A stretch of DNA of 64,000 bases from QKTW01 sp052161885 (GTDB taxonomy: Bacteria; Bacteroidota; Bacteroidia; Chitinophagales; Chitinophagaceae). The stretch covers positions 2,542,001-2,606,000 of the forward strand of contig CP197396.1 of assembly GCA_052161885.1 (NCBI GenBank). Direction: 5' to 3'. Below are positions 8,435 to 16,361 of the stretch, piece by piece (the stretch's first letter is position 1; every line of letters begins with the position of its first letter). The notes below the pieces were generated by a model. It saw only the letters and a program-made list of their open reading frames with translations. It had not been told where the DNA came from and did no database searches. Both the position numbers and the translations under genes were made by a program.

Positions 8435-8896
8435 ATGGGAAAGAAGATATTTATTGCCATAATAGTTGTTCTTGTGATCATCCAGTTTATACGCCCTGCA
8501 CGTAATATCAGCAATGGCGCCAATCCTAATGATATTGCAGCGCATTATACAGTGCCGCAAAATGTGCAGGTTGTTTTACAGAAAGCCTGTTACGATTGCC
8601 ACAGCAATAATACCAGCTACCCATGGTATACCAATATACAGCCTGTAGGCTGGTGGATGCAGCATCATGTAAACGAAGGAAAGCAGCATCTCAATTTTTC
8701 TGAATTTGCCTCATACAATAAAAAACGTAAACTGAAAAGGCTGAAAGATGTAAGCGAATCTGTAACCGAAGGCTGGATGCCCCTGGACAGTTACCTGTGG
8801 GTCCATAAAGAGGCAAAACTTACCAAGGAAGAATCACAGGCTATAGATAGCTGGGCTACTGCACTGGCACAGCAGATAGATAAAACGGAGCAGTAA
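8435..8896 (+). CDS. Haem-binding domain protein (single CXXCH), membrane-anchored
   Basis: A 153-residue protein with an N-terminal uncleaved or signal-anchor helix (KIFIAIIVVLVIIQFI) and one haem c motif CYDCH near residue 53, followed by NNTSYPWYTNIQPVGWW. This pattern is that of the small haem-binding domain family common in Bacteroidota, thought to act in the periplasm. A TTG at 8426 would add three residues; ATG 8435 is preferred because it lies just after a promoter-like box. The Ccm genes at 2.3-4.1 kb could provide its haem attachment. Confidence 0.82.
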   Translation: MGKKIFIAIIVVLVIIQFIRPARNISNGANPNDIAAHYTVPQNVQVVLQKACYDCHSNNTSYPWYTNIQPVGWWMQHHVNEGKQHLNFSEFASYNKKRKLKRLKDVSESVTEGWMPLDSYLWVHKEAKLTKEESQAIDSWATALAQQIDKTEQ

Positions 8897-8946
8897 GTTA
8901 TCTAAATTAGCTAATATCCTGATTACCTAATTAGCTATTTCCACCC
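8893..8946. repeat. Degenerate intergenic tract (TTAGCTAAT type)
   Basis: Repeated variants of ATTAGCTAAT and TACCTAATTAGCTATTT occupy the gap after the haem-binding gene. Related words occur at 17787-17840, 22990-23075, 23757-23792, 28577-28690 and 53403-53455. Confidence 0.5.
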
Positions 8947-8966
8947 AGATTCATCAGATGTTTTCA

Positions 8967-9731
8967 TTAAGGTTTTCTGATCATTTCCATAATACGCGGA
9001 TTCACCAGCCTGGCCTGCGGCTGCAGTTTAGGATCGGCAGTCACAGCAGCTTTCAGCATCTCAGTATTCTGCAACAGCAACGGTTTTGACTCATTAAGCG
9101 CCTGCACTACCTCAGGATTTCTCAGTACAAATGTGCCTACATACTTCAGGCTGTCGTTTTTCTTACTCTGAATATCTATTGGCGCATTGATACGTATCTG
9201 GTGCATGGAATCATTGAACTGGACCTGGAGCGCAGCTATATCAGGCGAGTTCATTTCACGGTTAAGGTTGATGACTTTGTAACCATCATTTTTGTTGTAC
9301 ACACATATCCATTTGGGAAGTTGTGCATGTCCATCTGAAACGGAGCATTTTCTTTCCAGCTCAAAATCGCCGGTAGGCGGGAAGGCTGGCATCTCGTCAT
9401 CAAAAAATACTTTCGTCTGTTCCGGTATTGCAGATACTACATGCCCCATAATAGTCCAGTTTTGTGTAGCAGGCGCTGCTCCTGCTTTTAAAGCCCTTTC
9501 CAGCTCGTCAATCTTTGCCTGTTGCTCATTTTTAAGCATGGGGAAAAATACCCCTACAGAAACCAGCACCAGCAGGAAATACCCGCTGAAAGCCCCGGTC
9601 AGCTTCAGGTCCAGCCCTTTGAAGGGCCCGGAAACAGTAGTGCGGCTGGGAAGGAATTTGTACAGGATAAACGCAGGGATCAATGGCATGAGCAGTATGC
9701 CGGCCATTGCTGTAAGGAATGTCTGTGTCAT
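8967..9731 (-). CDS. Hypothetical membrane protein
   Basis: A 254-residue protein with two N-terminal transmembrane segments (about residues 5-22 and 42-62), then a short coiled-coil-like stretch (KNEQQAKIDELERALK) and an extracytoplasmic or cytoplasmic beta-rich domain of about 170 residues. The frame is open upstream to 9806, but ATG 9731 (MTQTFLTAMAG) directly starts the first membrane helix. I do not recognise a family. It is alone on its strand between two plus-strand genes. Confidence 0.68.
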   Translation of the reverse strand: MTQTFLTAMAGILLMPLIPAFILYKFLPSRTTVSGPFKGLDLKLTGAFSGYFLLVLVSVGVFFPMLKNEQQAKIDELERALKAGAAPATQNWTIMGHVVSAIPEQTKVFFDDEMPAFPPTGDFELERKCSVSDGHAQLPKWICVYNKNDGYKVINLNREMNSPDIAALQVQFNDSMHQIRINAPIDIQSKKNDSLKYVGTFVLRNPEVVQALNESKPLLLQNTEMLKAAVTADPKLQPQARLVNPRIMEMIRKP

Positions 9732-9810
9732 GTAGATGGTGCTTTGGGTCTCAATAAATATAACACATTTACATAATAAATCATATACCGCGGCTGCAGA
9801 AATCAATGCT

Positions 9811-9818
9811 TAATTTTG
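9811..9818 (+). promoter_or_regulatory. TAnnTTTG -7 box, YaeR-like gene
   Basis: TAATTTTG matches the consensus and ends 23 nt before the ATG at 9842. Confidence 0.5.
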
Positions 9819-9841
9819 CATCGCAAACCAACGCCTGAAAA

Positions 9842-10234
9842 ATGTCACTGCTCAAAGCCGTTCACCACATTGCCATTATCTGCTCGGATTACAACCGTTC
9901 TAAAAAGTTTTATACCGAAATCCTGGGACTGGAAATAATACGCGAAGTATATCGCAATGAGCGGCAGTCTTACAAGCTGGACCTTGCACTGAACGGACAT
10001 TACATCATTGAGCTGTTTTCTTTCCCCGATCCGCCCAAAAGAGTTTCGCGGCCGGAAGCTGCTGGTTTGCGCCACCTGGCTTTTGCAACGGATGATATTG
10101 AGACTGCTGTTTCTTCCCTGCACATTATGGGCGTCACAACGGAGCCTGTCCGTGTAGATGAATACACCGGTAAGAAGTTCTGCTTTTTTGAAGACCCCGA
10201 CGGCCTGCCATTGGAACTGTACCAGGCTTCATAA
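9842..10234 (+). CDS. yaeR: VOC-family metalloprotein, SMU1112c/YaeR type
   Basis: A 130-residue glyoxalase-fold protein that closely follows the pattern I know for E. coli YaeR: VHHIAIICSDYxxSKxFYTEILG at the start, DLALNGHYIIELFSFP in the middle, GLRHLAFATDDI, and FFEDPDGLPLELY at the end. Candidate metal ligands are His8, Glu55, His80 and Glu126, the usual VOC arrangement. Its substrate is not established in the family. Distinct promoter box upstream; probably monocistronic. Confidence 0.88.
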   Translation: MSLLKAVHHIAIICSDYNRSKKFYTEILGLEIIREVYRNERQSYKLDLALNGHYIIELFSFPDPPKRVSRPEAAGLRHLAFATDDIETAVSSLHIMGVTTEPVRVDEYTGKKFCFFEDPDGLPLELYQAS

Positions 10235-10303
10235 GCGATAAAAGTTGGTAAAATATAATATAAATTATTTTACATACTTTTATACAGACCATAAATAAAC
10301 ACC

Positions 10304-11086
10304 ATGAAATCACGAATCTGCAATTCCCGGCGCAAGCTGTGGCGTTACGCCATTGCACCTGTATTTTGCATGCTATTGTTGTCATGTAACAATGCCGCAC
10401 ACCGTGATTTTGCACCGGGAGGAGCTACCAATCAGGACACCGCGGCAAGCGCTCCTGCCGCCACTGCTGCGCCGGAGGTGCCACACCCGGCCAATATGCC
10501 GGAATTCCCCTGGCCGCCGCCCAAGCCATCTTCTACAGATCAGTTGCCGGGAACTCTTTTTGCTAACTGTCATACGCTGGGCAGCGTAAGCGATAAATTA
10601 AAACGGGCGCTGGATCGTTGCGGCTACAGCAGGAAAAGCTATTTCTACATTCCCGGCGGATTTGCAATGGTTACCGAACTGGAACAATTTAATACCGACG
10701 GCACCTCCGTCCGCGAACCGGACCGCTGGAATATCCTGGCAAAGAAAAACCGCGTATTTACGCTCTCCGACTACCTGAGCAGCCTGTTTAAAGCCAAACC
10801 CGGATATTACAGATGTATTGTATTTCTTGTAACTGATCAGCCTTTTAATACAACCTCCACGCCACCCTCGGAAGGCCTTGCAGAAAAATGGCTGGATACC
10901 GGGCTGAATAAATTGCCTGCAGCTGTAAGTACCTACAGCACCAATCCCGACTATGATTATAACGTGCTGGTCTACGAGTTTAAAAAACCGCAGAATGCAG
11001 ATGCGTCACAATTATCTAACCCGGGATTGCTTACAGCTCATACTCATCTTATTAAAAGCAAGCTGCTGGATGCCCTCAGCAGGTAA
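10304..11086 (+). CDS. Hypothetical lipoprotein
   Basis: A 260-residue protein with a basic N-terminus, a hydrophobic stretch and a lipobox LLLSC with Cys28, so it should be lipidated. A low-complexity Ala/Pro linker follows (about residues 40-85), then a compact domain of about 170 residues with no family I can name (DKLKRALDRCGYSRKSYFYIPGGFAMVTELEQ region). Bacteroidota proteins with this domain are generally annotated hypothetical. The next gene follows after 11 nt and is probably co-transcribed. Confidence 0.75.
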   Translation: MKSRICNSRRKLWRYAIAPVFCMLLLSCNNAAHRDFAPGGATNQDTAASAPAATAAPEVPHPANMPEFPWPPPKPSSTDQLPGTLFANCHTLGSVSDKLKRALDRCGYSRKSYFYIPGGFAMVTELEQFNTDGTSVREPDRWNILAKKNRVFTLSDYLSSLFKAKPGYYRCIVFLVTDQPFNTTSTPPSEGLAEKWLDTGLNKLPAAVSTYSTNPDYDYNVLVYEFKKPQNADASQLSNPGLLTAHTHLIKSKLLDALSR

Positions 11087-11097
11087 AATCCTTATCT

Positions 11098-11523
11098 ATG
11101 AATATCAGTTATAAAAAAGCACAGAAACGCCTGTCTGTTACCTGGTTTATAGTTTCAGCATTACTCTTCCTGTTTGTGCTGATGCAGTCCTTGTTTGGCA
11201 AATTTGAGAATGATGATAAGCTGGCCTGGGGCTGGCTAATGACAGCCATACTACCTACTCTTTCATTGATGATAAGTGTTTTTGTAGCAGACATAAACGG
11301 CAATCCGAACGATGACCACGAGGTTGACTCCTTTTACTACAGGCTGTGCATGGGTATTTCAGCGGCCTACTTTATATTGTTGTGGATTGTGCTGCTGCTG
11401 GAACCTTTGACTTCGCAGACAATCATTGATATCATGAAGGGTTCCAGTCTTTACCTCGGACCGGTGCAGGGCCTGGTAAGCGCAGCGATAGGATTGTTCT
11501 TTTATAAAAAACAAAACAAATAA
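11098..11523 (+). CDS. Hypothetical four-helix membrane protein
   Basis: A 141-residue protein with four predicted transmembrane segments (about 15-31, 43-62, 80-100 and 118-136), short loops and a lysine-rich tail. No family recognised. It starts 11 nt after the lipoprotein gene and converges with the DUF5995 gene 7 nt beyond its stop. Confidence 0.7.
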   Translation: MNISYKKAQKRLSVTWFIVSALLFLFVLMQSLFGKFENDDKLAWGWLMTAILPTLSLMISVFVADINGNPNDDHEVDSFYYRLCMGISAAYFILLWIVLLLEPLTSQTIIDIMKGSSLYLGPVQGLVSAAIGLFFYKKQNK

Positions 11524-11530
11524 AGCTCCG

Positions 11531-12328
11531 TCAGCTATTCATCAGACGAATTACATCGGCCACATTTCTTTTTTCGTACAGCCGGATAAAGCGTACGGTA
11601 AGCCGCAGTAACCAGCTGTCCGGCCGGGCAAGATTTGCCGCGAGTTCTGCTATTTTTTTATCTCTCCCAGAAATACAATCATCATATACATTTCCCTGCT
11701 TACCATCCAGAGTGGTCGCAAAATCCCAGGCACCTTGCCGCGCCTGATCCATACTGAACTGCACCAACAGCTCGTCATAATTCCATTTGTGCAGGGCCAG
11801 CAACCGCATCAACGGATTTATCTTGGTAAGGCAGTCTTCCACAGCGCCCACCAGCGAACCCAGTAATGCGTTGATCTTATTAAAATCACCCTGCAGCGGC
11901 AATATGTTTTCGTCATTCATTGTAGCTACAGCAGCAATGCCCAGGTCCAGGTTTATATGCGCATTCATGCCCAGCAACAGGTGCTGCAGTACAATGTCAT
12001 CTTTTTTTTCGGCCGCTTCAAAGGCTATGCGCCAGGATTCTGTGGGCTTTTGCCCGGCCTGCCACTGGTACCATGCTTCAAGAAACCGGCTGGCAAAAAT
12101 CACGTCAAACCGTTCCATCCGCGGACCGTCGTCAAATTCATTATTAAGAATACCTTCTTTTACACGGCAGGTAACGCGGTAATATAATGCGGTAAAATAT
12201 CCTGCCCTGTGATTTGTATCGATACAATACTGCAATACGCCGGCAAGCTGTGTTATCGTTTCATTAATTGTCTGAGGCAATGCTGGTATGGGATGCGGGG
12301 AAATCTTCATGGCTGCGGGGGCGTTCAT
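11531..12328 (-). CDS. DUF5995 family protein
   Basis: A 265-residue soluble, helix-rich protein. The region FTALYYRVTCRVKEGI, then RMERFDVIFASRFLEAW and LLGMNAHINLDLGIA is characteristic of DUF5995, whose members carry conserved His/Asn/Asp residues in the NAHINxDL motif and have no established function. No signal peptide or membrane segment. Two alternative ATGs lie within the first seven codons. It is convergent with its upstream neighbour and divergent from the transglutaminase-like gene. Confidence 0.8.
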   Translation of the reverse strand: MNAPAAMKISPHPIPALPQTINETITQLAGVLQYCIDTNHRAGYFTALYYRVTCRVKEGILNNEFDDGPRMERFDVIFASRFLEAWYQWQAGQKPTESWRIAFEAAEKKDDIVLQHLLLGMNAHINLDLGIAAVATMNDENILPLQGDFNKINALLGSLVGAVEDCLTKINPLMRLLALHKWNYDELLVQFSMDQARQGAWDFATTLDGKQGNVYDDCISGRDKKIAELAANLARPDSWLLRLTVRFIRLYEKRNVADVIRLMNS

Positions 12329-12404
12329 ATATAATCATTTTTATACGGGATAAAATACAAAACTTATTATTATGTTGCACCCCGTTTGAACGAACATACA
12401 TTTT

Positions 12405-13361
12405 ATGAAATATCTGCTCGCCTGTGCACTGCTCCTGTCAGGCTTTTCATCTTTTGCCCTCGACTCCAACGATTTTAAGACCGTCGACTCGATGGTCGGC
12501 ACTGTTGGTCCACTGAAAGATGCACCACTTTTTACCATTGTGGAAAAAATAACTCCGGTATCAGTTACCAATACAGATATTTTCCGCGCACGGGCTATCT
12601 ATGACTGGATTACTACAAATATCGCTTTTGATTGTGAAGGTTATCATCATGCGTCAAAGCGTAAAACCAATGTAGGTGAGATACTCCAGTCGAGAGTTGC
12701 TACCAGCGAGGGATATGCAATGCTGTTCCAGGCAATGTGCCAGCGTGTAAAGATCAAATGCGACCTTGTAAAAGGTTATGAAAAATCAGATGCAAAAGCG
12801 ATCGGCAAAAACGAGAAAAAAATCAATTATACCTGGAATGTGGTAGAGATTGACGGTACAAAATATATTGTGGATGCCACAGCCGGCGCAGGCTATACCG
12901 ATTATAAAAAACATGAGTTTACCGCACAGCAGACCGATGTATACTTCTTTGCACGCAGAAAAGTGTATGTCTTAAATCATATACCTGCTGCCCGTAAATG
13001 GCAGTTGCTTGACACACCTGTAAGCAAAGCCAGGATGAATACAGGTTATATTGCTCCAGCCGGTTATTTTGCTGCAGACGTATACAATACGAGCTACAAT
13101 AAAGGCCTGATCCGCGCAAAGAAGAATGAATGCAAACGCATCAGTATAGATCTGCGTAACAATAAACAGCCTGTAAAAGAGGTGACGGTACAATACAAAG
13201 ACGAGCCTAAACTTCTGCCGGTGGATTATTATGTGGCAGGAGAACGTGTGTATATGGACATTCCGCTGAAGGAAAAAGGAAAATATCCTGTGAAGATCTA
13301 CGTTAACAATATACAGGTACTGGCCTATAAAGCCGATGTAAAAAAAGCTAAAAAACGTTAA
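12405..13361 (+). CDS. Secreted transglutaminase-like protein, catalytic triad degenerate
   Basis: A 318-residue protein with a cleavable signal peptide (MKYLLACALLLSGFSSFA) and a transglutaminase-like core of the kyphoscoliosis-peptidase type (IYDWITTNIAFD, then SEGYAMLFQAMC, then YTWNVVEIDG and IVDAT). In active members the Cys precedes EGYA, whereas here the residue is Ser101. The catalytic His before xWN is Tyr142. Only the Asp (157) is kept. The domain is therefore probably non-enzymatic. The C-terminal 130 residues are beta-rich and end in a lysine-rich tail. The next gene follows after 22 nt. Confidence 0.82.
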   Translation: MKYLLACALLLSGFSSFALDSNDFKTVDSMVGTVGPLKDAPLFTIVEKITPVSVTNTDIFRARAIYDWITTNIAFDCEGYHHASKRKTNVGEILQSRVATSEGYAMLFQAMCQRVKIKCDLVKGYEKSDAKAIGKNEKKINYTWNVVEIDGTKYIVDATAGAGYTDYKKHEFTAQQTDVYFFARRKVYVLNHIPAARKWQLLDTPVSKARMNTGYIAPAGYFAADVYNTSYNKGLIRAKKNECKRISIDLRNNKQPVKEVTVQYKDEPKLLPVDYYVAGERVYMDIPLKEKGKYPVKIYVNNIQVLAYKADVKKAKKR

Positions 13362-13383
13362 CTCTTTAATTCATCATTTTGTT

Positions 13384-13932
13384 ATGGAAACAACAACACT
13401 AGGCATCGGATCGCGTGTGGCGCATCCTCATTTCGGGAGAGGAGTGGTTGTAGACACAGCATCTGAAGTATACATTATCTGGTTTAAATCCCAGAACGGC
13501 ACCCGCAGTGTAAGCAAGGACTATACAGAACTGCAGGTACTGGAAGCAAAGGAACAGGCAGAAGCTGGCGGCGCTGTTACTGTGGCAGATATTGAAGAAG
13601 CACTGGAACATGTACTGGACCGCAGGCTCAATGAATTTCAACTGGTGCCGATGGCCAACAAATGGAATAACGGAACCCTGGTGCTGAAACCGGCAGACGA
13701 TTCTTTGCAGCCGAAAGAAGTACCTATCGAAACGTTCTTTCACAAAATAGTGATGGTCCGCGACCGCATCCGTCTTATAGAGCAGAAAATAAATGCGCAC
13801 AAAGGGCTTACCGATGAAGAAAAAGTAGACCTGCAGCAGTATGTTACCGCTGTATATGGCTCACTGACCACTTTTAATGTACTGTTCCGCGAAACGCTGC
13901 ACCAGTTTAAAGGTATGGGCAGTAAGGACTGA
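13384..13932 (+). CDS. Hypothetical cytosolic protein with N-terminal Tudor/SH3-like segment
   Basis: A 182-residue protein beginning with IGSRVAHPHFGRGVVV...WFKSQNGTRSV, a small beta-barrel pattern like the C-terminal Tudor domain of UvrD/PcrA or a CarD-type domain. The rest is acidic and helical (about residues 65-180) with no recognisable enzyme motif. Such proteins are usually annotated hypothetical in Chitinophagaceae. An interaction with nucleic acid or RNA polymerase is conceivable from the N-terminal fold but not shown. Confidence 0.7.
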   Translation: METTTLGIGSRVAHPHFGRGVVVDTASEVYIIWFKSQNGTRSVSKDYTELQVLEAKEQAEAGGAVTVADIEEALEHVLDRRLNEFQLVPMANKWNNGTLVLKPADDSLQPKEVPIETFFHKIVMVRDRIRLIEQKINAHKGLTDEEKVDLQQYVTAVYGSLTTFNVLFRETLHQFKGMGSKD

Positions 13933-13980
13933 TCTTTTACTATCCTGAACGTAACCGAAAACGACCAATATAACACCACA

Positions 13981-14004
13981 AGTGCTGCCCTGGGGCAGCA
14001 CTTT
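13981..14004. terminator. Hairpin between convergent genes, possible terminator
   Basis: AGTGCTGCCC pairs with GGGCAGCACT (13981-13990 with 13993-14002). The T-tract is weak (CTTT), so termination is uncertain. Confidence 0.45.
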
Positions 14005-14061
14005 GGCTCATTTTGATTAACAAATCTGCATTGCAGATAAGACGTTTGTGCGGAACGATTC

Positions 14062-14250
14062 CTAACCCAGTCCTTTAAGCCATGTAACCAGTTCATCTTT
14101 GCTTTTACCCAGCTTTTGCTGCAGCCGGCCCAACAATTCGTCATCTTTCCCTTCTTCGTACTTAAGATCGTCTTCAGTGAGGTCGGCATAGGCTTGTTTA
14201 ACCTTTCCTTTCATCTCGTTCCATTTTCCTTTTAATTCCAGCTTGTCCAT
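14062..14250 (-). CDS. CsbD family protein
   Basis: A 62-residue protein that is one CsbD/YjbJ domain: LKGKWNEMKGKVKQAYADLTEDDL followed by GRLQQKLGKSKDEL. The family consists of small soluble helical proteins induced by general stress in several bacteria; mechanism unknown. ATG 14250 gives a full-length member. It converges with the Tudor-like gene upstream. Confidence 0.9.
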   Translation of the reverse strand: MDKLELKGKWNEMKGKVKQAYADLTEDDLKYEEGKDDELLGRLQQKLGKSKDELVTWLKGLG

Positions 14251-14388
14251 AGTATGTTATCTTTCTTACCGATGAAATGAAAAACTTCATGCCATCGAAA
14301 ATTGTCTTTGTGCCGCTTTAAAAGGTCAGTTTATCGTCATTCCTGCTTCTTCAGCCCTTTTTACGCTATGCAATCGGCTATTTCTTCC

Positions 14389-14421
14389 TATCTTGCGAGT
14401 CATCCGGTTTTTCAGCCGGAT
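14389..14421 (+). promoter_or_regulatory. Variant -7 box and leader hairpin upstream of the Gfo/Idh/MocA gene
   Basis: TATCTTGC at 14389-14396 resembles the -7 box. It is followed by a small hairpin ATCCGG/CCGGAT (14402-14407 with 14416-14421), 29 nt before the ATG at 14451. The hairpin would be in the 5' leader. Confidence 0.35.
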
Positions 14422-14450
14422 ATTTTCACAAAAAGCTCCCGGCAGCTAAT

Positions 14451-15437
14451 ATGCTTAAAATAGGAATATTTGGCGCAGGCCACCTCGGCAAGATCCACAT
14501 GCAGCAATGGAAAGAAATCCCAGGCATTCATCTTGTCGGTTTTTATGACCCGGACGACCAGAATGCGGCAGCAGCCATTGCACAATACCAGGTACCCCGC
14601 TATGCAACCATTGACGAGCTGGTACAGGCTGTAGATGCCGTAGATATTATTACCACAACCACAGCGCATTATGAAATTGCCAAAAAAGCACTGCTGAATG
14701 GCAGGCATGTATTTGTGGAAAAACCACTTACCCACACGCTGGAGGAAGCACGCGAACTGGTAAAGCTTGTAAATGAAGCTAATGTAAAATGCCAGGTAGG
14801 CCATGTAGAGCGCTTTAACCCTGCATACCTGTCTATAGGCGACCAGCTGGTGCAACCAATGTTTATTGAAACACACAGGCTGGCACAGTTTAATCCCCGT
14901 GGTACGGACGTATCTGTAATCCTGGACCTTATGATCCATGATATAGATATAGTAATGCATCTTGTAAAAAGCACCGTAAGGCGTATATCGGCAAGTGGCG
15001 TGGCAGTAATCAGCGAGACCGCAGACATTGCCAATGCACGCATAGAATTTGATAACGGCTGTGTAGCCAATCTTACATCAAGCCGCATTTCGTTGAAAAA
15101 AATGCGCAAAATGCGCCTTTTCCAGCGCGATGCCTACATTGGCATAGACTTCCTGGAAAAGAAAACAGAAGTAGTACGGCTGAATGATGCCGGCGGGCCC
15201 AAAGGCATGCTGGATTTCCCGATAGAGCTGGGCAACGGTGAGCAAAAAGTAATTTCGGTGCAGATGCCTCATGTAGAGCAGACAAATGCGATACGCATGG
15301 AGCTGGCAGAATTTGCAGATGCCATTATCCACGACCGGCCTGTAAAAGTATCGGTATATGATGGTTACCAGGCCATGGATGTAGCCCACCAGATCCTCAA
15401 AAAAATGAGTATCCACAACGAATTACACAATGTTTAA
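14451..15437 (+). CDS. Gfo/Idh/MocA family oxidoreductase
   Basis: A 328-residue NAD(P)-dependent sugar oxidoreductase: Rossmann motif GIFGAGHLGKIH at the N-terminus, the family EKP lysine in VFVEKPLTH near residue 86, and the conserved VGHVERFNPAY and LMIHDIDI segments of the catalytic domain. This subtype includes UDP-sugar dehydrogenases such as GnnA, but the substrate cannot be fixed here. It heads a three-gene run with a lipoprotein and a phosphoglycosyl transferase, suggesting nucleotide-sugar modification for surface glycans. Confidence 0.88.
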   Translation: MLKIGIFGAGHLGKIHMQQWKEIPGIHLVGFYDPDDQNAAAAIAQYQVPRYATIDELVQAVDAVDIITTTTAHYEIAKKALLNGRHVFVEKPLTHTLEEARELVKLVNEANVKCQVGHVERFNPAYLSIGDQLVQPMFIETHRLAQFNPRGTDVSVILDLMIHDIDIVMHLVKSTVRRISASGVAVISETADIANARIEFDNGCVANLTSSRISLKKMRKMRLFQRDAYIGIDFLEKKTEVVRLNDAGGPKGMLDFPIELGNGEQKVISVQMPHVEQTNAIRMELAEFADAIIHDRPVKVSVYDGYQAMDVAHQILKKMSIHNELHNV

Positions 15438-15477
15438 CAACAGATTTCCGTTATTTGGGAAATTCACTGATATCGAA

Positions 15478-16353
15478 ATGAGATCCACTTTATTATTTAT
15501 TGCCTTGGTGTGCGGTATTTCATGGAGTAGCTGTAATGTTATTAACCCTAAGGAAAAAATACCTACTTACGTACATATCGACTCGTTTATTTACAGGAAT
15601 ACCAACCCGCAGGTTTTCGGGTCTGCATCCCATAAAATTACCAATGTATGGGTATACCTGAACGACCAGGCGGTCGGCAACTTCGAGCTTCCGGCCACAT
15701 TCCCGGTACTTATCGACTCTCCCGGCAGGCTGGAGGTAGCACCCGGCATAAACGTAAACGGCCTCACCTTTGTACGTCTTCCCTACCCGTTCTATAATTT
15801 CGACACCACTTTTAAACTGACTCCCAACCCGGGAAAAGTCGTGAACTTTACGCCTGTCACTTCTTATACATCTGTTTCAAAAGTGCTCTGGCAGGAAAAT
15901 TTTGAAAATACAGCCAGCCATCCTTTTGCAAAATATGACGGAGATACATCAATCGTAATCACAACAGACCCTTCCAAAGTATTTGAAGGTCATGGCTCCG
16001 GCTACCTGTACCTGAACGGCAATATTGCCAATTCATACAATGAAGCAACCGGGACCGCCTCATTTCTGCCCACAAAAAACCAGGACATCTACCTGGAAAT
16101 GGACTATAAATGTTCTATACCTTTTGTAGTAGGACTAGAGACAACCCTGAGCAGCAACGGAACGGTATACCGTGAATATATATCGGGCCTTAATGCCCAC
16201 CCTGACAGCTGGAATAAAGTATATCTTAACATACAGGATTTTGTAAATTCCTATACCGGCACAGACTTCAGGGTAATTATTAAAGCGGGCTTTGATGATA
16301 CCACTTCTACAGGATATGTGCTGATGGATAATCTTAAAGTTGTTTCTTACTAA
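15478..16353 (+). CDS. Hypothetical lipoprotein in the sugar operon
   Basis: A 291-residue protein with a signal peptide MRSTLLFIALVCGISWSSC; the lipobox Cys is residue 19. The C-terminal part is beta-rich and resembles a carbohydrate-binding jelly-roll (LWQENFEN, GSGYLYLNG, YLEMDYKC, GYVLMDNLKV). No named family recognised. An alternative start, ATG 15430, overlaps the preceding stop by 8 nt and would add 16 residues. I prefer 15478 because it gives a normal lipoprotein signal. The phosphoglycosyl transferase gene begins 8 nt downstream. Confidence 0.78.
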   Translation: MRSTLLFIALVCGISWSSCNVINPKEKIPTYVHIDSFIYRNTNPQVFGSASHKITNVWVYLNDQAVGNFELPATFPVLIDSPGRLEVAPGINVNGLTFVRLPYPFYNFDTTFKLTPNPGKVVNFTPVTSYTSVSKVLWQENFENTASHPFAKYDGDTSIVITTDPSKVFEGHGSGYLYLNGNIANSYNEATGTASFLPTKNQDIYLEMDYKCSIPFVVGLETTLSSNGTVYREYISGLNAHPDSWNKVYLNIQDFVNSYTGTDFRVIIKAGFDDTTSTGYVLMDNLKVVSY

Positions 16354-16361
16354 TAAGCCTG

